DNA of 64,000 nucleotides. It comes from VAZQ01 sp963785745 (GTDB lineage: Bacteria; Pseudomonadota; Alphaproteobacteria; Rhizobiales; Xanthobacteraceae). Both the position numbers and the translations under genes were made by a program. Under the pieces are notes generated by a model. It ran no database searches. It saw only the letters and a program-made list of their open reading frames with translations, and had not been told where the DNA came from. The stretch spans positions 310,001 to 374,000 of the forward strand of contig CAWAWR010000024.1 in NCBI GenBank assembly GCA_963785745.1. Reading direction: 5' to 3'. Shown piece after piece: positions 35,724-45,825 of the stretch (position 1 is its first letter; every line of letters starts with the position of its first letter).

Positions 35724-38392
35724 ATGAATGCGCCCCTGCCCCATCTGCCCGCGGTCCGCACCACCTGCCCCTATTGCGGCGTCGGCTGCGGCCTGATCGC
35801 GCAGCCGGATGGCCGCGGCGGGGCCGCCATCGCCGGCGACCCGACGCATCCGGCGAACCAAGGCCGCACCTGCTCGAAAGGCTCCGCGCTCGGCGAAACG
35901 CTGGCGCTCGATGCGCGGCTCCTCCATCCCATGATGCGGCAGCTCGATGGATCGCTGGCACGTGCAAGCTGGGATGTTGCGCTCGATCGCGTGGCCGGTG
36001 GCTTCAAGGACATCATCGACCGCCACGGGCCCGACGCGGTCGCGTTCTATCTCTCCGGGCAATTGCTGACCGAGGACTACTACGTCGCCAACAAGCTGAT
36101 GAAGGGCTTCATCGGCTCGGCCAATGTCGACACCAATTCGCGGCTTTGCATGGCGTCGTCGGTCGCCGGTCACCGGCGTGCCTTCGGCTCGGACACCGTT
36201 CCCGGCACCTATGCCGACCTCGACCAAGCCGATCTCATCGTGCTGGTCGGCTCCAACGCCGCCTGGTGTCATCCGGTGCTGTTCCAGCGCATGGCGCGCA
36301 ACAAGGCCGAACGCGGCGCAAAGGTCGTGGTCATCGATCCGCGCCGCACCGCGACCGCCGCCGATGCCGACCTGTTCCTGCCGGTCGCGCCGGGCATGGA
36401 CACGGCGCTGTTCTCCGGCCTGCTGGTGCATCTTTCCGAGCAAGGCGCGCTCGACAGCGACTACATCCGCGCACACACGTCCGGTTTCGAGGAAGCGCTG
36501 GCCCGCGCGAAGACGATCGCGCCCGACGTCGAGGCGACGGCACGCGCGACGGGCATCGACGCCGCGCAGGTGCAAGCATTCTTCGATCTGTTCCGCGGCA
36601 CACACCGCGTCGTCACCTGCTACTCGCAGGGCGTCAACCAGTCGGCGCAGGGCACCGACAAGGTCAACGCCATCATCAATTGCCACCTCGCCACCGGCCG
36701 CATCGGCAAGCCCGGCTGCGGTCCGTTCTCGCTGACCGGCCAGCCGAATGCGATGGGCGGCCGCGAGGTCGGCGGCCTCGCCAATATGCTGGCCGCGCAT
36801 ATGGGCTTCTCGCCAACCGAGATCGACCGCGTACGCCGCTTCTGGGACGCGCCGCGCATGGCCGAGCGCGAAGGCCTCAAGGCGGTGCAGATGTTCGAGG
36901 CGATCGCGCGCGGCGAGATCAAGGCGCTGTGGGTGATGGCCACCAACCCGGCGGTGTCGCTGCCGCGCGCGGCAGCCGTGCGCGAGGCACTCGGCAAGCT
37001 CGAATTGTTCGTCGTCTCCGAGAATGTCCTCTCGAACGACACGGTCAATGCGGGCGTGCATGTGCTTCTGCCGGCCGCGGCCTGGGGCGAGAAGGACGGC
37101 GCCGTCACCAATTCGGAGCGCCGCATTTCGCGCCAGCGCGCCTTCCTGCCGCTGCCGGGCGAGGCCAAGCCTGATTGGCAGATCGTTTCGGAGGTGGCGA
37201 CAAAGCTCGGCTTCGGCGATGCGTTTGCCTACCGCTCGCCGGCCGACGTCTTCCGCGAGCACGCGGCATTGTCGGCGTTCGAGAACAACGGATTCCGCGA
37301 TTTCGACATCGGCGGTCTCGCCACGTTGTCCGATGCAGACTACGACGCGCTCGCGCCGGTGCAATGGCCGCTGCGCGCCGGCGCGGTACCGGCCGAGCAG
37401 CGGTTCTTTGCTCGGGGCGGCTTCTTCACGCCCGATCACCGCGGCCGCTTCATCGCGACCGAACCGCCGGCGTTGAAGGAAGCGACGTCGCCCGACTTCC
37501 CGCTGCGCCTCAACACCGGCCGCATCCGCGACCAGTGGCACACCATGACGCGCACCGGCATGAGCCCGCGGCTTGCGACCCATCTGCCGGAGCCGTTCGT
37601 CGAGGTGCATCCCGACGACGCGGCGCGCACCAAGCTCGTGGACGGCGCATTTGCCCGCGTCGCGACCCGCACGGCGCCTGCATCGTGAAGGTCGTGGTCA
37701 CTGAGGACCAGCAGCCCGGCTCGATCTTCCTGCCGATCCACTGGAGCGGCGACACCGCCTCCTGTGCGCGCGCCGACGATCTCGTGTCGCCCTGCACCGA
37801 TCCTTACTCCGGACAACCCGAAGCCAAGGCTACGCCGGCCTCCATCGCGCCCGTGGCCTTTGCCATGCGCGGCTTCGTGCGCACCCATCGCCCGATTGCG
37901 CTGCCGACCGCGACATGGTGGACACGCGTCGCCACCGCCGACGGGCAGGAATACCGGATCGCCTCCGATCACGGGCCGATGATGTGGCACGACTTCGCCT
38001 ACGGCATGCTCACCGCCGACGCCAAGCTTGCCGAGCATCTCGACCAGCGCACGTATCGGGCCGCAGCCATCCTTGACGGCGAGGTGGACGGGTTCGTGTG
38101 CATCGGGCCGGCGGACCAGCCGCTGAGCATGGACCTTGCCGCGCTCGATATGCACGACGACGGCTTCCCGCTCGCGCGGTTCGCTTCGGTCTCCATGATC
38201 GAGACCGAGCCGGTCGTGTGCGCATGCTTCGGCGTCGGCGAAGGCTGCATCCGCGACGCCGTGGCATCCGGCACGGCCGGCACCGTCACGGAGATCGGGC
38301 AAGCAACCCGCGCCGGCACCAATTGCGGCTCCTGCCTGCCGGAGCTGAAGCGGATCATCGCGCAAGAGCGCAAGAAAGAGCATGCAGCATGA
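35724..38392 (+). pseudogene. nasA: Assimilatory nitrate reductase catalytic subunit (NasA), one frameshift
   Basis: Molybdopterin nitrate reductase, 889 residues if one missing base near 37670 is restored. The N-terminal [4Fe-4S] site is CPYCGVGCGL with a fourth Cys in GRTCSKG. Mo-cofactor regions include NSRLCMASSVAGHRRAFGSD, VVIDPRRTATAADADLFLPV and NQSAQGTDKVNAIINCHLAT. The frame breaks at VATR; the expected HGACIVKVVVTEDQQPGSIF continues in another frame, with the dinucleotide-binding lobe and a BFD-like [2Fe-2S] domain (CACFGVGEGC and TNCGSCLPELK). As written only the first 654 residues would be made. It reduces nitrate to nitrite; the stop overlaps cysG as ATGA. Confidence 0.88.
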
Positions 38393-39870
38393 ATGCACCG
38401 CGCATCCCGGTCGAGGCAAAGCCGCCGCGCATGGAACGCCTGGCACGGCTGCCGGTGTTCTTCGCGCTCAGCGGCAAACGCGCGGTGATCGCGGGCGGCA
38501 CGCCCGCCGCCGCGTGGAAGGCCGAGCTGCTGTCGGCCGCGGGCGCCGAGGTCGACGTGCTCGCCTACGAAGTCTCGGACGAGTTGCTGGCGCTGGCGTC
38601 GGATCCGCCGGGTGGCGCGATCGTGCTTCATCTACGCGCCTGGCAGGTCAGCGATTTTGCCGGCGCCGCCCTGGCGATCGGCGCGCTCAGCAATGACGAG
38701 GAAGCGTCGCGCTTCGCCGCAGCGGCACGCGCCGCCGGCGTGCCCGTCAACGTCATCGACAAGCCCGCGTTCTGCGATTTCTCCTTCGGCTCGATCGTCA
38801 ACCGCTCGCCGCTGGTGATCGGCATTTCCACCGACGGCGCGGCGCCGGTGTTCGCGCAGGCGATCCGCGCCAAGCTCGAAGCGCTGATCCCGTTTGGGTT
38901 TGCGCGCTGGGCCGAGGCCGCGCGGCGCTGGCGCGACGCCGTGAAATCGTCCGGCCTGCCGTTCGCCGGCCGCCGGCGGTTCTGGCAGATGTTCACCGCG
39001 ACCGCGTTGCGAGAGCCCGATCGCGAGCCCGCGCCATCCGACTTCGACCGCATCCTCGCCGAGACGCAGGCCGAGGGCGAAAAGCCAGGCGCCGGCTCCG
39101 TGACGCTGGTCGGCGCCGGCCCCGGCGATCCCGAGCTGCTCACATTGCGCGCGGTGCGCGCGCTGCAATCGGCCGACGTCATCCTGATCGACGATCTGGT
39201 CGCGCCGGCGATCCTCGATTTCGCGCGCCGCGAGGCGAAGAAGATGATGGTCGGCAAGACCGGCTTCGCGCCGTCATGCAAACAGGACGAGATCAATGCG
39301 CTGATGGTGGGGCTTGCGAAATCCGGCCGTCGCGTGGTGCGGCTCAAGGGCGGCGATCCGATGATCTTCGGCCGCGCCGGCGAGGAGATCGCGGCCTGCC
39401 GCAAGGCCCGCGTCCCCGTCGAAGTGGTGCCCGGCATCACCGCCGCGCAGGGCGCGGCCAGCCGGCTCGGCGTATCGCTCACCCACCGCAAGCTCGCGCG
39501 GCGGATTCAATACGTCACCGCGCACGGCGCGGACGGGAAGCTGCCGTCCGACATCGACTGGACGAGCGTCGCCGATCCCGTCACCACCACCGTGGTCTAT
39601 ATGCCCAAGCGCGCGCTCGCAGCGCTGGCGGCAACGGCACAAGCGCACGGGCTCCCGGCCGACACGCCTGCGATTGCGGTGGCCGCCGCGACCAGGCCCG
39701 AGCAGGAGGTCATCGCCGCAACGATTGCGGACATCGCATCCAAGCTCGACGAAGCGACGCCCGGGCAGCCCGTGCTGGTCATGATCGGCCGCGCGCTTGC
39801 GCAGGCCGCGCAAGCTCAGGTTACTTCGAGACCAGCCCTGCCGCCTCGATCACCGGCTTCCAGCGCGTAG
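38389..39870 (+). CDS. cysG: Siroheme synthase CysG (SirC-SUMT fusion)
   Basis: 493 residues. The N-terminal precorrin-2 dehydrogenase/ferrochelatase domain has FFALSGKRAVIAGGTPAAAW (NAD site) and NVIDKPAFCDFSFGSIVNRS; the C-terminal uroporphyrinogen III methyltransferase has VTLVGAGPGDPELLTLRAVR, VRLKGGDPMIFGRAGEE and VEVVPGITAAQGAASRLGVS. The enzyme makes the siroheme needed by NirA, which explains its place at the operon end. The start lies in an ATGA overlap. The last 17 codons run into the 3' end of the convergent Bug receptor gene, a 50-base overlap. Confidence 0.93.
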   Translation: MNAPRIPVEAKPPRMERLARLPVFFALSGKRAVIAGGTPAAAWKAELLSAAGAEVDVLAYEVSDELLALASDPPGGAIVLHLRAWQVSDFAGAALAIGALSNDEEASRFAAAARAAGVPVNVIDKPAFCDFSFGSIVNRSPLVIGISTDGAAPVFAQAIRAKLEALIPFGFARWAEAARRWRDAVKSSGLPFAGRRRFWQMFTATALREPDREPAPSDFDRILAETQAEGEKPGAGSVTLVGAGPGDPELLTLRAVRALQSADVILIDDLVAPAILDFARREAKKMMVGKTGFAPSCKQDEINALMVGLAKSGRRVVRLKGGDPMIFGRAGEEIAACRKARVPVEVVPGITAAQGAASRLGVSLTHRKLARRIQYVTAHGADGKLPSDIDWTSVADPVTTTVVYMPKRALAALAATAQAHGLPADTPAIAVAAATRPEQEVIAATIADIASKLDEATPGQPVLVMIGRALAQAAQAQVTSRPALPPRSPASSA

Positions 39871-40789
39871 TCTCTGCCGCGATGAACTTGTCGAATTCCG
39901 GAATCGACATCGTTTCGGTGATCATGCCGTCGCGCTGAATGCGCTCGCGGATGTCGGGCTTCTTGACCATCGCCACGACTTCGCGATTGAGCCGCTCCGC
40001 GAGTTCGCGCGGCATGTTGGCCGGTCCCGACAGCGAGAACCAGGTCGTGGTGGTCAGGTCGGGATAGCCGACCTCCTTCAGCGTCGGCACGTTCGGATAT
40101 TCCGGCACGCGCTCGCCGGCCGAATGCGCGAGCGGCACCAGCGCGCCGCCGCGCAGATGCGACGCGACCGAGCCCAGTACCGGCAGACCGAAATTGATAT
40201 GACCGGCGATCAGATCGGTGATCCCGATGGCGGCGCCCTTGTAGGGAATATGCACGACGCCGATTTTGGCGAGCTGCCCGAACGATTTGCCGAGCAGATG
40301 CCCGTTGGTGCCGATGCCGGAGGACGAATAGCTCAGCGGCTTGCCCAGCTTTTTGCCGAGCGCGACGAGCTGATCGATCGACTTGATGCCGCTCGGCTCA
40401 TTGACGGCGACCACCACCGGCGCGCCGGCGACATAGGCGATGTTGGTGAGATCGCGGGTCGGATGATAGACCAGCTTCGGATTCATCACCGGGATCGTCA
40501 CCAGCATGGAGATGTTGGTGATCACCAGGTTGTAGCCGTCGGGCGGCGAGGTCGCGACGCCCTGCACGCCGATCGCGCCGCCCGCGCCGGTGCGGTTCTC
40601 GACAAAGAACTGCTGCTTGAACACCGAAGAGAGATGATCCGCGACCATGCGCGCGAGGATGTCGGCGGTGCCGCCGGCCGCGAACGGGCTGACGATGCGG
40701 ACCGGACGGGTCGGCCAGTCCTGGGCGGACGCCACGGCGGGGATCAGCAGGCAAACAGCGAGCAGCAGCAATCTTACGACAAGCTTCAT
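39821..40789 (-). CDS. Bug/TctC receptor, classical subtype
   Basis: 322 residues from ATG 40789, with a clear signal peptide (LLLLAVCLLIPAVASAQ). Classical Bug blocks: WPTRPVRIVSPFAAGGTADI, VENRTGAGGAIGVQGVA, SPPDGYNLVI and VVHIPYKGAAIGITDLIAG, the last lining the carboxylate site. It is the final gene of a six-gene minus-strand operon starting at 45750, after a 123-base gap. The protein binds an unknown organic acid, perhaps the amidohydrolase's substrate or product. It overlaps cysG tail to tail. Confidence 0.9.
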   Translation of the reverse strand: MKLVVRLLLLAVCLLIPAVASAQDWPTRPVRIVSPFAAGGTADILARMVADHLSSVFKQQFFVENRTGAGGAIGVQGVATSPPDGYNLVITNISMLVTIPVMNPKLVYHPTRDLTNIAYVAGAPVVVAVNEPSGIKSIDQLVALGKKLGKPLSYSSSGIGTNGHLLGKSFGQLAKIGVVHIPYKGAAIGITDLIAGHINFGLPVLGSVASHLRGGALVPLAHSAGERVPEYPNVPTLKEVGYPDLTTTTWFSLSGPANMPRELAERLNREVVAMVKKPDIRERIQRDGMITETMSIPEFDKFIAAETTRWKPVIEAAGLVSK

Positions 40790-40912
40790 GTGGGCGAATC
40801 TCGATCTTGCAGAGGCATGAACACCAGTGCCGGAGACACTAGCGCCGGCGCGCTGGCATGGCGAAGCCAAATCGCCGCACCCGCGACGGTACGAGCAATT
40901 TCCATGCCCAGA

Positions 40913-42421
40913 TTAGCCAAGCAGGTCCATCTGGTGGTTCGTCCGCTTCATCAGCCCGTCGCGGGCCTGCTGCGCCAGCCGCAGCACCCGCGGCACGTCG
41001 ACGTCCACCAGACTGCCGCGCCACTTCTTCGGCTTGCCGGCGATGAAGACATTCTCCACATGACCCGGGTTCATGAAATTCGCCACCACGCTCGGTGCAT
41101 TGTTGAGCGGCCATATGTCGATCCGGTCGGCCCGCAGCATCAGGATATCCGCCTCCTTGCCGGGCGTGAGCGTGCCGACCTTGCCGTCGATATTGGCGCA
41201 GCGCGCGCCCTGCAGCGTCGCGAAGTCGAGTACGTCGCGGCAGGTGACCAGCGGCGGCGTATCCTTCTCGCCCTCTCTCCTGCGCTGCAAGACTCGCAAG
41301 CGCTGAAGGTTGAAGGTCGTGCGCATCATCGAGAAGCAATCCTGGCCGACCGTGGTGCCGTGATCGGAGCTCAGCGACGGACGGATGCCGCGGTCGAGCG
41401 CGTCCTGGACCGAGGGCATGCCATGCGCCATCGCCATCTCGAGCGGCGGCGACATCGAGATGCGGCCGCCAAGGTCCTTGATCATCCGCCACGCCTCGTC
41501 GTTGAGATGCGTGCAGTGGATGAACAGGTCGCCCTCGCGCAAGACGCCGGCCTTGCCCAGCGCGAGGCCCGGCGCGGGATTGACCCGGTAGTGCATGACG
41601 GCGGACACCTGGGCTTCACGCGCGGCGGCCAGCACCTTCGCGTCGAGGCTCGCGCCGAGCGCCAGCGTCAGCAACTGGTCCTTTGAGCTGAAATAGGTTT
41701 TCTGCAAGCGTGCGATGTCCTGCGGCCATTGCATGGCCGCGCCGGCGCCGCGGGAGTAGCCGTAGACCGCGCGGATGCCGGCGTCCTGCAAGGCCTCGAC
41801 GCAAGCGTCGCTGTGCTCGGGCGTGTGGCTGATCTGCGAGAGGTCGACAATCGCGGTCGTGCCCATGTCGATGAAGCCAAGCGCCGTGATCAGCACGCCG
41901 GCGTAGACATCTTGCGGCGTGTAGGCGGGGGTCAGCTTGTTCTGGACGTCGCGGTTGTAGTCCGGGTCGACCAGGCCGTTGGGAAGCGAACTGCGCAGCA
42001 AGCCTTGATAGGAATGGCTGTGGGTGTCGACAAAGCCGGGGATCAGGATCCGGTTGGTCGCGTCGACGATCACGGCCGCGTCGGCTGCGGCGTCGATGTT
42101 GGGCCGTACCTCACGGATCTTTCCATCCTCGATCAGCACGTCGCCGCTCGCGAAGTCGCCGACCTTGGGATCGAGCGACAGGACAATGCCGCCCTTGAGC
42201 ACGATCCGACCGGCCTTCTGCAGCCGCGCGAGCTCGGCGTCGGCGGCGCCCTGCGCCTGCGCGGCGCCCGGCATCACCTGAGCGATGGCCGTCCCAGCCA
42301 GCAATCCGGCGCCGGCGGCGATGAGATCACGGCGCGACGGCGCCGGCGTTTGCGTTTCGTTGCAAGCGAATGTCTCTTTCGAGCCGGATGAGTTCAGCTT
42401 GCGTCTGCATTGATCGCACAT
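40913..42421 (-). CDS. Tat-exported metal-dependent amidohydrolase (cytosine deaminase/chlorohydrolase family)
   Basis: 502 residues. A TIM-barrel amidohydrolase: metal His pair in FVDTHSHSYQG, a further His in HYRVNPAPG and in FIHCTHLNDEA, and the catalytic Asp in LSSDHGTTVG. The N-terminus carries a twin-arginine signal (PSRRDLIAAGAGLLAGTA) unusually preceded by a 28-residue tail with three cysteines (MCDQCRRKL and FACNET). AGGAGGA lies about eight bases upstream of the ATG. It likely hydrolyses an amide, amidine or chloro substituent in the periplasm. Its neighbours are racemase-like and Bug receptor genes in one operon. Confidence 0.85.
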   Translation of the reverse strand: MCDQCRRKLNSSGSKETFACNETQTPAPSRRDLIAAGAGLLAGTAIAQVMPGAAQAQGAADAELARLQKAGRIVLKGGIVLSLDPKVGDFASGDVLIEDGKIREVRPNIDAAADAAVIVDATNRILIPGFVDTHSHSYQGLLRSSLPNGLVDPDYNRDVQNKLTPAYTPQDVYAGVLITALGFIDMGTTAIVDLSQISHTPEHSDACVEALQDAGIRAVYGYSRGAGAAMQWPQDIARLQKTYFSSKDQLLTLALGASLDAKVLAAAREAQVSAVMHYRVNPAPGLALGKAGVLREGDLFIHCTHLNDEAWRMIKDLGGRISMSPPLEMAMAHGMPSVQDALDRGIRPSLSSDHGTTVGQDCFSMMRTTFNLQRLRVLQRRREGEKDTPPLVTCRDVLDFATLQGARCANIDGKVGTLTPGKEADILMLRADRIDIWPLNNAPSVVANFMNPGHVENVFIAGKPKKWRGSLVDVDVPRVLRLAQQARDGLMKRTNHQMDLLG

Positions 42422-42445
42422 GGCGGCATTCCTCCTCGCGACGCG

Positions 42446-43204
42446 CTAGATCATTTCCGGCAATTCCCGCAGCAGCCGCCCGAAGCCGGCGCGCGGCTCC
42501 CGCACGGACAACCGCTTCAGGATTTCCCAGGCCGGCGCGATGTTGGCGTGGACCACCGGGACCTGCAGGTCCTGTTCGAGCAGTTCGACAATGCTCTCGG
42601 TGTGCCAGGCGCCGCCCTGGATGTAGATTCCGTCGGCGCCTTTGTTCTTGCGAAACAGCGTCTTGATGTGCGCGTAGAGCCGCTCCGGCGAAATGTGCTG
42701 CGCCTCGTTGAACGGCACGTCGATCGGCTCCATCGAGACGACCTTGAAGCCGGCTTCGGTCATGTAGTCGATGACGATCTTGTTCTGCAGCGCAGAATAG
42801 CTCGCGCCGATGAATTTCTTGATGCCGAGCGCGCGCATGGCGTGGACGTGGTTCTGCCCGGAGGTGAAGATCGGCGTCTTGTACTTCTTCTCCCAGGACT
42901 TGATCAGCTTGTCCTCGCCCTTGTAGCCCTGCAGCATGAACGGCGGCGTGCCGCCGGGATGGATCATGTCCATGCCCTGCTCGGCGAGCTCCGCGACATG
43001 CTTCTCATAGTGCGGAATGGCGGACGAGAACTCGGCATGGCTGCCGGCCCGCACGTCAAGCAGAAGCGGCACCACGCCGATGCCCTCCGGCAAAAGCCGG
43101 ATCAGCGTTTCAAGCGAACCCGGCCGGCGCGTCGGCTTGACCAGTCCGGCGACACCGCGCCACATCGAATAGTGCGCGCCTTTTTTGGCTTCGACTTTCT
43201 TCAT
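42446..43204 (-). CDS. Maleate isomerase/arylmalonate decarboxylase-fold protein lacking catalytic cysteines (A)
   Basis: 252 residues of the Asp/Glu racemase superfamily. Recognisable blocks are LPEGIGVVPLLLDVRAG, MDMIHPGGTPPFMLQGYKGE, TPIFTSGQNHVHAMRALGIK and VPVVHANIAPAWEILKRL. Maleate isomerases use one Cys in each half; here the first site reads HPGGTPPF and the second IQGGAWHT, with no Cys at either. ATG 43204 follows GAGGGG at slightly long spacing. It lies in the six-gene operon beside a Bug receptor and is closely related to the protein at 45031-45750. Activity may differ from known isomerases. Confidence 0.78.
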   Translation of the reverse strand: MKKVEAKKGAHYSMWRGVAGLVKPTRRPGSLETLIRLLPEGIGVVPLLLDVRAGSHAEFSSAIPHYEKHVAELAEQGMDMIHPGGTPPFMLQGYKGEDKLIKSWEKKYKTPIFTSGQNHVHAMRALGIKKFIGASYSALQNKIVIDYMTEAGFKVVSMEPIDVPFNEAQHISPERLYAHIKTLFRKNKGADGIYIQGGAWHTESIVELLEQDLQVPVVHANIAPAWEILKRLSVREPRAGFGRLLRELPEMI

Positions 43205-43218
43205 CTCGATCGGTCCCC

Positions 43219-44253
43219 TCACCGTGGCTTCAAAACATCCCGCGCGCGCGCCGCAAGATCGTCCGGCGTCGCCATCATCTTCATCACCAGCTTCTCGACC
43301 GCCTCGCCACGCACCGGGCTCACTTCCATGCCGAGCTTCTTGGCCTCCGCGATCACGACCGGATCGCTTAAGGTAGCGTCGAAGGCGCGCCGCAATAGCG
43401 CGAGCCGCTCCGGCGGCACGCCGGGCGCCGTGAAGAACGGCCGCGCCATGCCGTATTTGGCGAACACGACTTCCATGACCTGCCGGTCCTCCGGCGTCTT
43501 CGCCAGCTCGATCGCCATCGGCACGCCCTTGAGATCGGGATGCGCCGCCATTCCCATCTGCACCAGGATGTTGATCAGCTTGTCCCTGATCCATTGCGGC
43601 TTGGTGGCCGTGAGCGTGGTCCAGTCCTTGCCGGCTTCGCCCTGCACTTCGCCGCTTTCGACCGCGAGACTCACCTCGGTCGCGCCGGCATAGCCGTGGA
43701 CCACCTTGAACTTGGTGCCGAGCAGGTTGTTGCTCAGCATCGCCAGGATGTAGCTGTCTGCACTCGGCGTGCTGGCGCCGAGGATGGTCTCCTTCGCCGA
43801 CGCGTCCTGTAGCGTGCGCACGCCGGAGCCATGCCAGGTCACCGTGACGAACACGGTCTGCGTGGCGCTGCCGATCCAGCCGAATTTCGTAGCGTCGAAC
43901 AGTGCGTTCTTGCCTTCCGGCGACAACGTCTGAAACAGCCGCTCGAACGGCAGGCCGTTCTGAACGATCAGGATCTCGGTGCCGTCCTTCGGCCCGCGAT
44001 TGTAGAGATAGTTGGCGGCGGTAAGCCCGCCGGCGCCGGGCATGTTCTTCGCGACGACGGCGGGATTGCCCGGGATGTGCCTGCTGATATGACGTGCAAC
44101 GAGCCGGCCGTAGGCGTCGTAGCCGCCGCCGGCGGTGGTGCCGATCAAGAGCGAGATCTGCTTGCCGGCGTAGAAGTCCGCTTGCGCGGATGCCTGGCTG
44201 GCCGCCAGCACCAGCGAAGCGGCGAGCACGAAGGCGGATTTGATCCTGGTCAT
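43219..44253 (-). CDS. Bug/TctC receptor, IPGNP subtype
   Basis: 344 residues with signal peptide (LAASLVLAASQASAQ). FYAGKQISLLIGTTAGGGYD, RHIPGNPAVVAKNMPGAGGL and YNRGPKDGTEILIVQ mark the longer Bug subtype. The ligand pocket includes KVVHGYAGATEVSLAVESG. GGGAGG lies eight bases before the start, inside the end of the SDR gene, so it is co-translated with it. The receptor sits between the SDR and the first racemase-like gene and probably captures their substrate. Confidence 0.9.
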   Translation of the reverse strand: MTRIKSAFVLAASLVLAASQASAQADFYAGKQISLLIGTTAGGGYDAYGRLVARHISRHIPGNPAVVAKNMPGAGGLTAANYLYNRGPKDGTEILIVQNGLPFERLFQTLSPEGKNALFDATKFGWIGSATQTVFVTVTWHGSGVRTLQDASAKETILGASTPSADSYILAMLSNNLLGTKFKVVHGYAGATEVSLAVESGEVQGEAGKDWTTLTATKPQWIRDKLINILVQMGMAAHPDLKGVPMAIELAKTPEDRQVMEVVFAKYGMARPFFTAPGVPPERLALLRRAFDATLSDPVVIAEAKKLGMEVSPVRGEAVEKLVMKMMATPDDLAARARDVLKPR

Positions 44254-44259
44254 CGCCCA

Positions 44260-45021
44260 TCAGCCTCCCGGTATCATGATCGCGCCGCCGTTCACCGCCA
44301 CCGACTGCCCGGTCATGTACGATGCATCCTCGCTGAACAGGAACGCGACGACGCGCGCGATATCCTCCGGCTGGCCGATGCGGCCGAGCGGGATGCGCTT
44401 GCCGCGCTCATGCAGCTCTTCCAGCGTGGTGTCGGCGAGCGGCTGTGCGGTCTCGGTCACGCCGGGAATGACACAGTTGCAGCGCAGGCCCTGTTGCGCG
44501 AACTCCAGCGCGAACGACTTCGTGAACGACACGATGCCGGCCTTGGAGGCGGCATAGTGCGCGCCGCGCGGCGTGCCCTGCAGCGCGCGTCCGGACGCGA
44601 TGTTCACCACCACGCCGCGCCCGCGCTTGACCATGTCGCGCGCCAGCGCCTGCGAGCAGAACACCGTGCCCAGAAGATTCACGCCCAGCACGGCGCGCCA
44701 TGTCTCCGGCGTGACGTCAAGGATCGAGACGCGCGGGAATATGCCGGCATTGTTGACGAGGCCGAACACGCCGTTGAAACGTGCAATGGCCTCCTCGGCG
44801 GCCTGCGCGATCGTACCTGTGTCGGAGACATCGACTTTGCGGGTGATGACGTCGACGCGCATCTGCGCGCATTGGTCGGCGGTTTCCTTGAGCCCGTCTT
44901 CCAGCACGTCCCAGAGCGCGAGCATGGCGCCACGCCGCGCCAGCTCGACGGCGATGGCGCGGCCGATGCCCTGCGCCGCGCCCGTGACCACCACGGCATC
45001 ACCGATCCGAAGCCCAGGCAT
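44260..45021 (-). CDS. Short-chain dehydrogenase/reductase
   Basis: 253 residues, classical SDR. NAD(P) site VVVTGAAQGIGRAIAVELAR, structural VNNAGIFPR, catalytic Ser in NIASGRALQG and Tyr/Lys in HYAASKAGIVSF, followed by LRCNCVIPGVTETA. An Asp after the second strand (LWDVLEDG) suggests NAD rather than NADP. It would oxidise a hydroxy-acid or alcohol in the cytosol. Located nine bases after the upstream racemase-like gene and six before the Bug receptor, it is firmly in the operon. Confidence 0.9.
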   Translation of the reverse strand: MPGLRIGDAVVVTGAAQGIGRAIAVELARRGAMLALWDVLEDGLKETADQCAQMRVDVITRKVDVSDTGTIAQAAEEAIARFNGVFGLVNNAGIFPRVSILDVTPETWRAVLGVNLLGTVFCSQALARDMVKRGRGVVVNIASGRALQGTPRGAHYAASKAGIVSFTKSFALEFAQQGLRCNCVIPGVTETAQPLADTTLEELHERGKRIPLGRIGQPEDIARVVAFLFSEDASYMTGQSVAVNGGAIMIPGG

Positions 45022-45030
45022 GGTTTTCCC

Positions 45031-45750
45031 TTATCCGTTCGGCATGGCGGCGACGAGCTGGCCGTAGCCGGAAACCGGCTGCCGCAAGCCGAGCCGCAAC
45101 TGGATTTCCCAGCAGCGCGCCGCCACCGCCTGCACCACCGGCACGCCGATTTCGTGCTCCAGCTCCTCGACGACGTCGAGCGAGGGCCACTTGCTGCCCT
45201 GGAGATACATCACCTGTCCGCCGGGATGACGCCGGAACACGTCGGTCATCATCGCGATCATCTGCCCGTTGGTGAGAAGTCCGACCTCCTCCCACGTCGC
45301 CTTCACCTTCTCGATGGCGATGACGTCGAAGCCGGCGTCACGGAAATATTCTTCGACCAATGGCCCGGTGATGGAGTCATACCCGGCGCCGACGATCCGC
45401 TTGGCGCCCAGCGCCTTCATGGCGCGGATCTGGTTCATGCCCGAGGTGAAGACCGGGATGCGATACTTGTCCTCCCAGCCGGCGACGATGCGCTGCTCGC
45501 CGGCATAGCGGTGGATCATGAACGGCGGCGTGCCTTCCGGATGGATGAGGTCGACCTTGAGACCGGCCGCTTCGGCGACGCCGTGGTCGTACTGCGGCAT
45601 GACCGCCTCGAATTCCTCGACGGTGCCATCCTTGATCCCGCAATAGACCGTGTGGGTGCGGACGCTCGCCGGCAGCATGCGAACAAGCGCGTCATGGGAG
45701 CCCGAGCCATGCGTGGTGGGCTTGACCATCCCGACGAAACCGCCTGCCAT
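45031..45750 (-). CDS. Maleate isomerase/arylmalonate decarboxylase-fold protein lacking catalytic cysteines (B)
   Basis: 239 residues, first gene of the six-gene operon. It shares KVDLIHPEGTPPFMIHRYAG, IPVFTSGMNQIRAMKALGAK and VPVVQAVAARCWEIQLRLG with protein A (42446-43204). The first cysteine position of maleate isomerase reads HPEGTPPF and the second LQGSKWPSL. A lone Cys in AARCWE lies elsewhere and is Ala in protein A. GAGGAG lies shortly before the ATG. It is divergent from the Bug receptor at 45826, with a shared short element between the two starts. Confidence 0.78.
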   Translation of the reverse strand: MAGGFVGMVKPTTHGSGSHDALVRMLPASVRTHTVYCGIKDGTVEEFEAVMPQYDHGVAEAAGLKVDLIHPEGTPPFMIHRYAGEQRIVAGWEDKYRIPVFTSGMNQIRAMKALGAKRIVGAGYDSITGPLVEEYFRDAGFDVIAIEKVKATWEEVGLLTNGQMIAMMTDVFRRHPGGQVMYLQGSKWPSLDVVEELEHEIGVPVVQAVAARCWEIQLRLGLRQPVSGYGQLVAAMPNG

Positions 45751-45779
45751 GCAATCTCCTCAAGTGACTTTGCTCGTCT

Positions 45780-45792
45780 CAATGCTACGATA
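45780..45792. promoter_or_regulatory. Recurring 13-base element CAATGCTACGATA, first copy
   Basis: Located in the divergent gap between a racemase-like gene and a Bug receptor gene. The same 13 bases recur in the next comparable gap at 47703. TGCTACGAT could be an extended -10 (TGnTAnnAT); a regulator site is equally possible. Confidence 0.35.
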
Positions 45793-45825
45793 GCGTGGCA
45801 TATCGCGGAGAAAACACAAAAGCGC

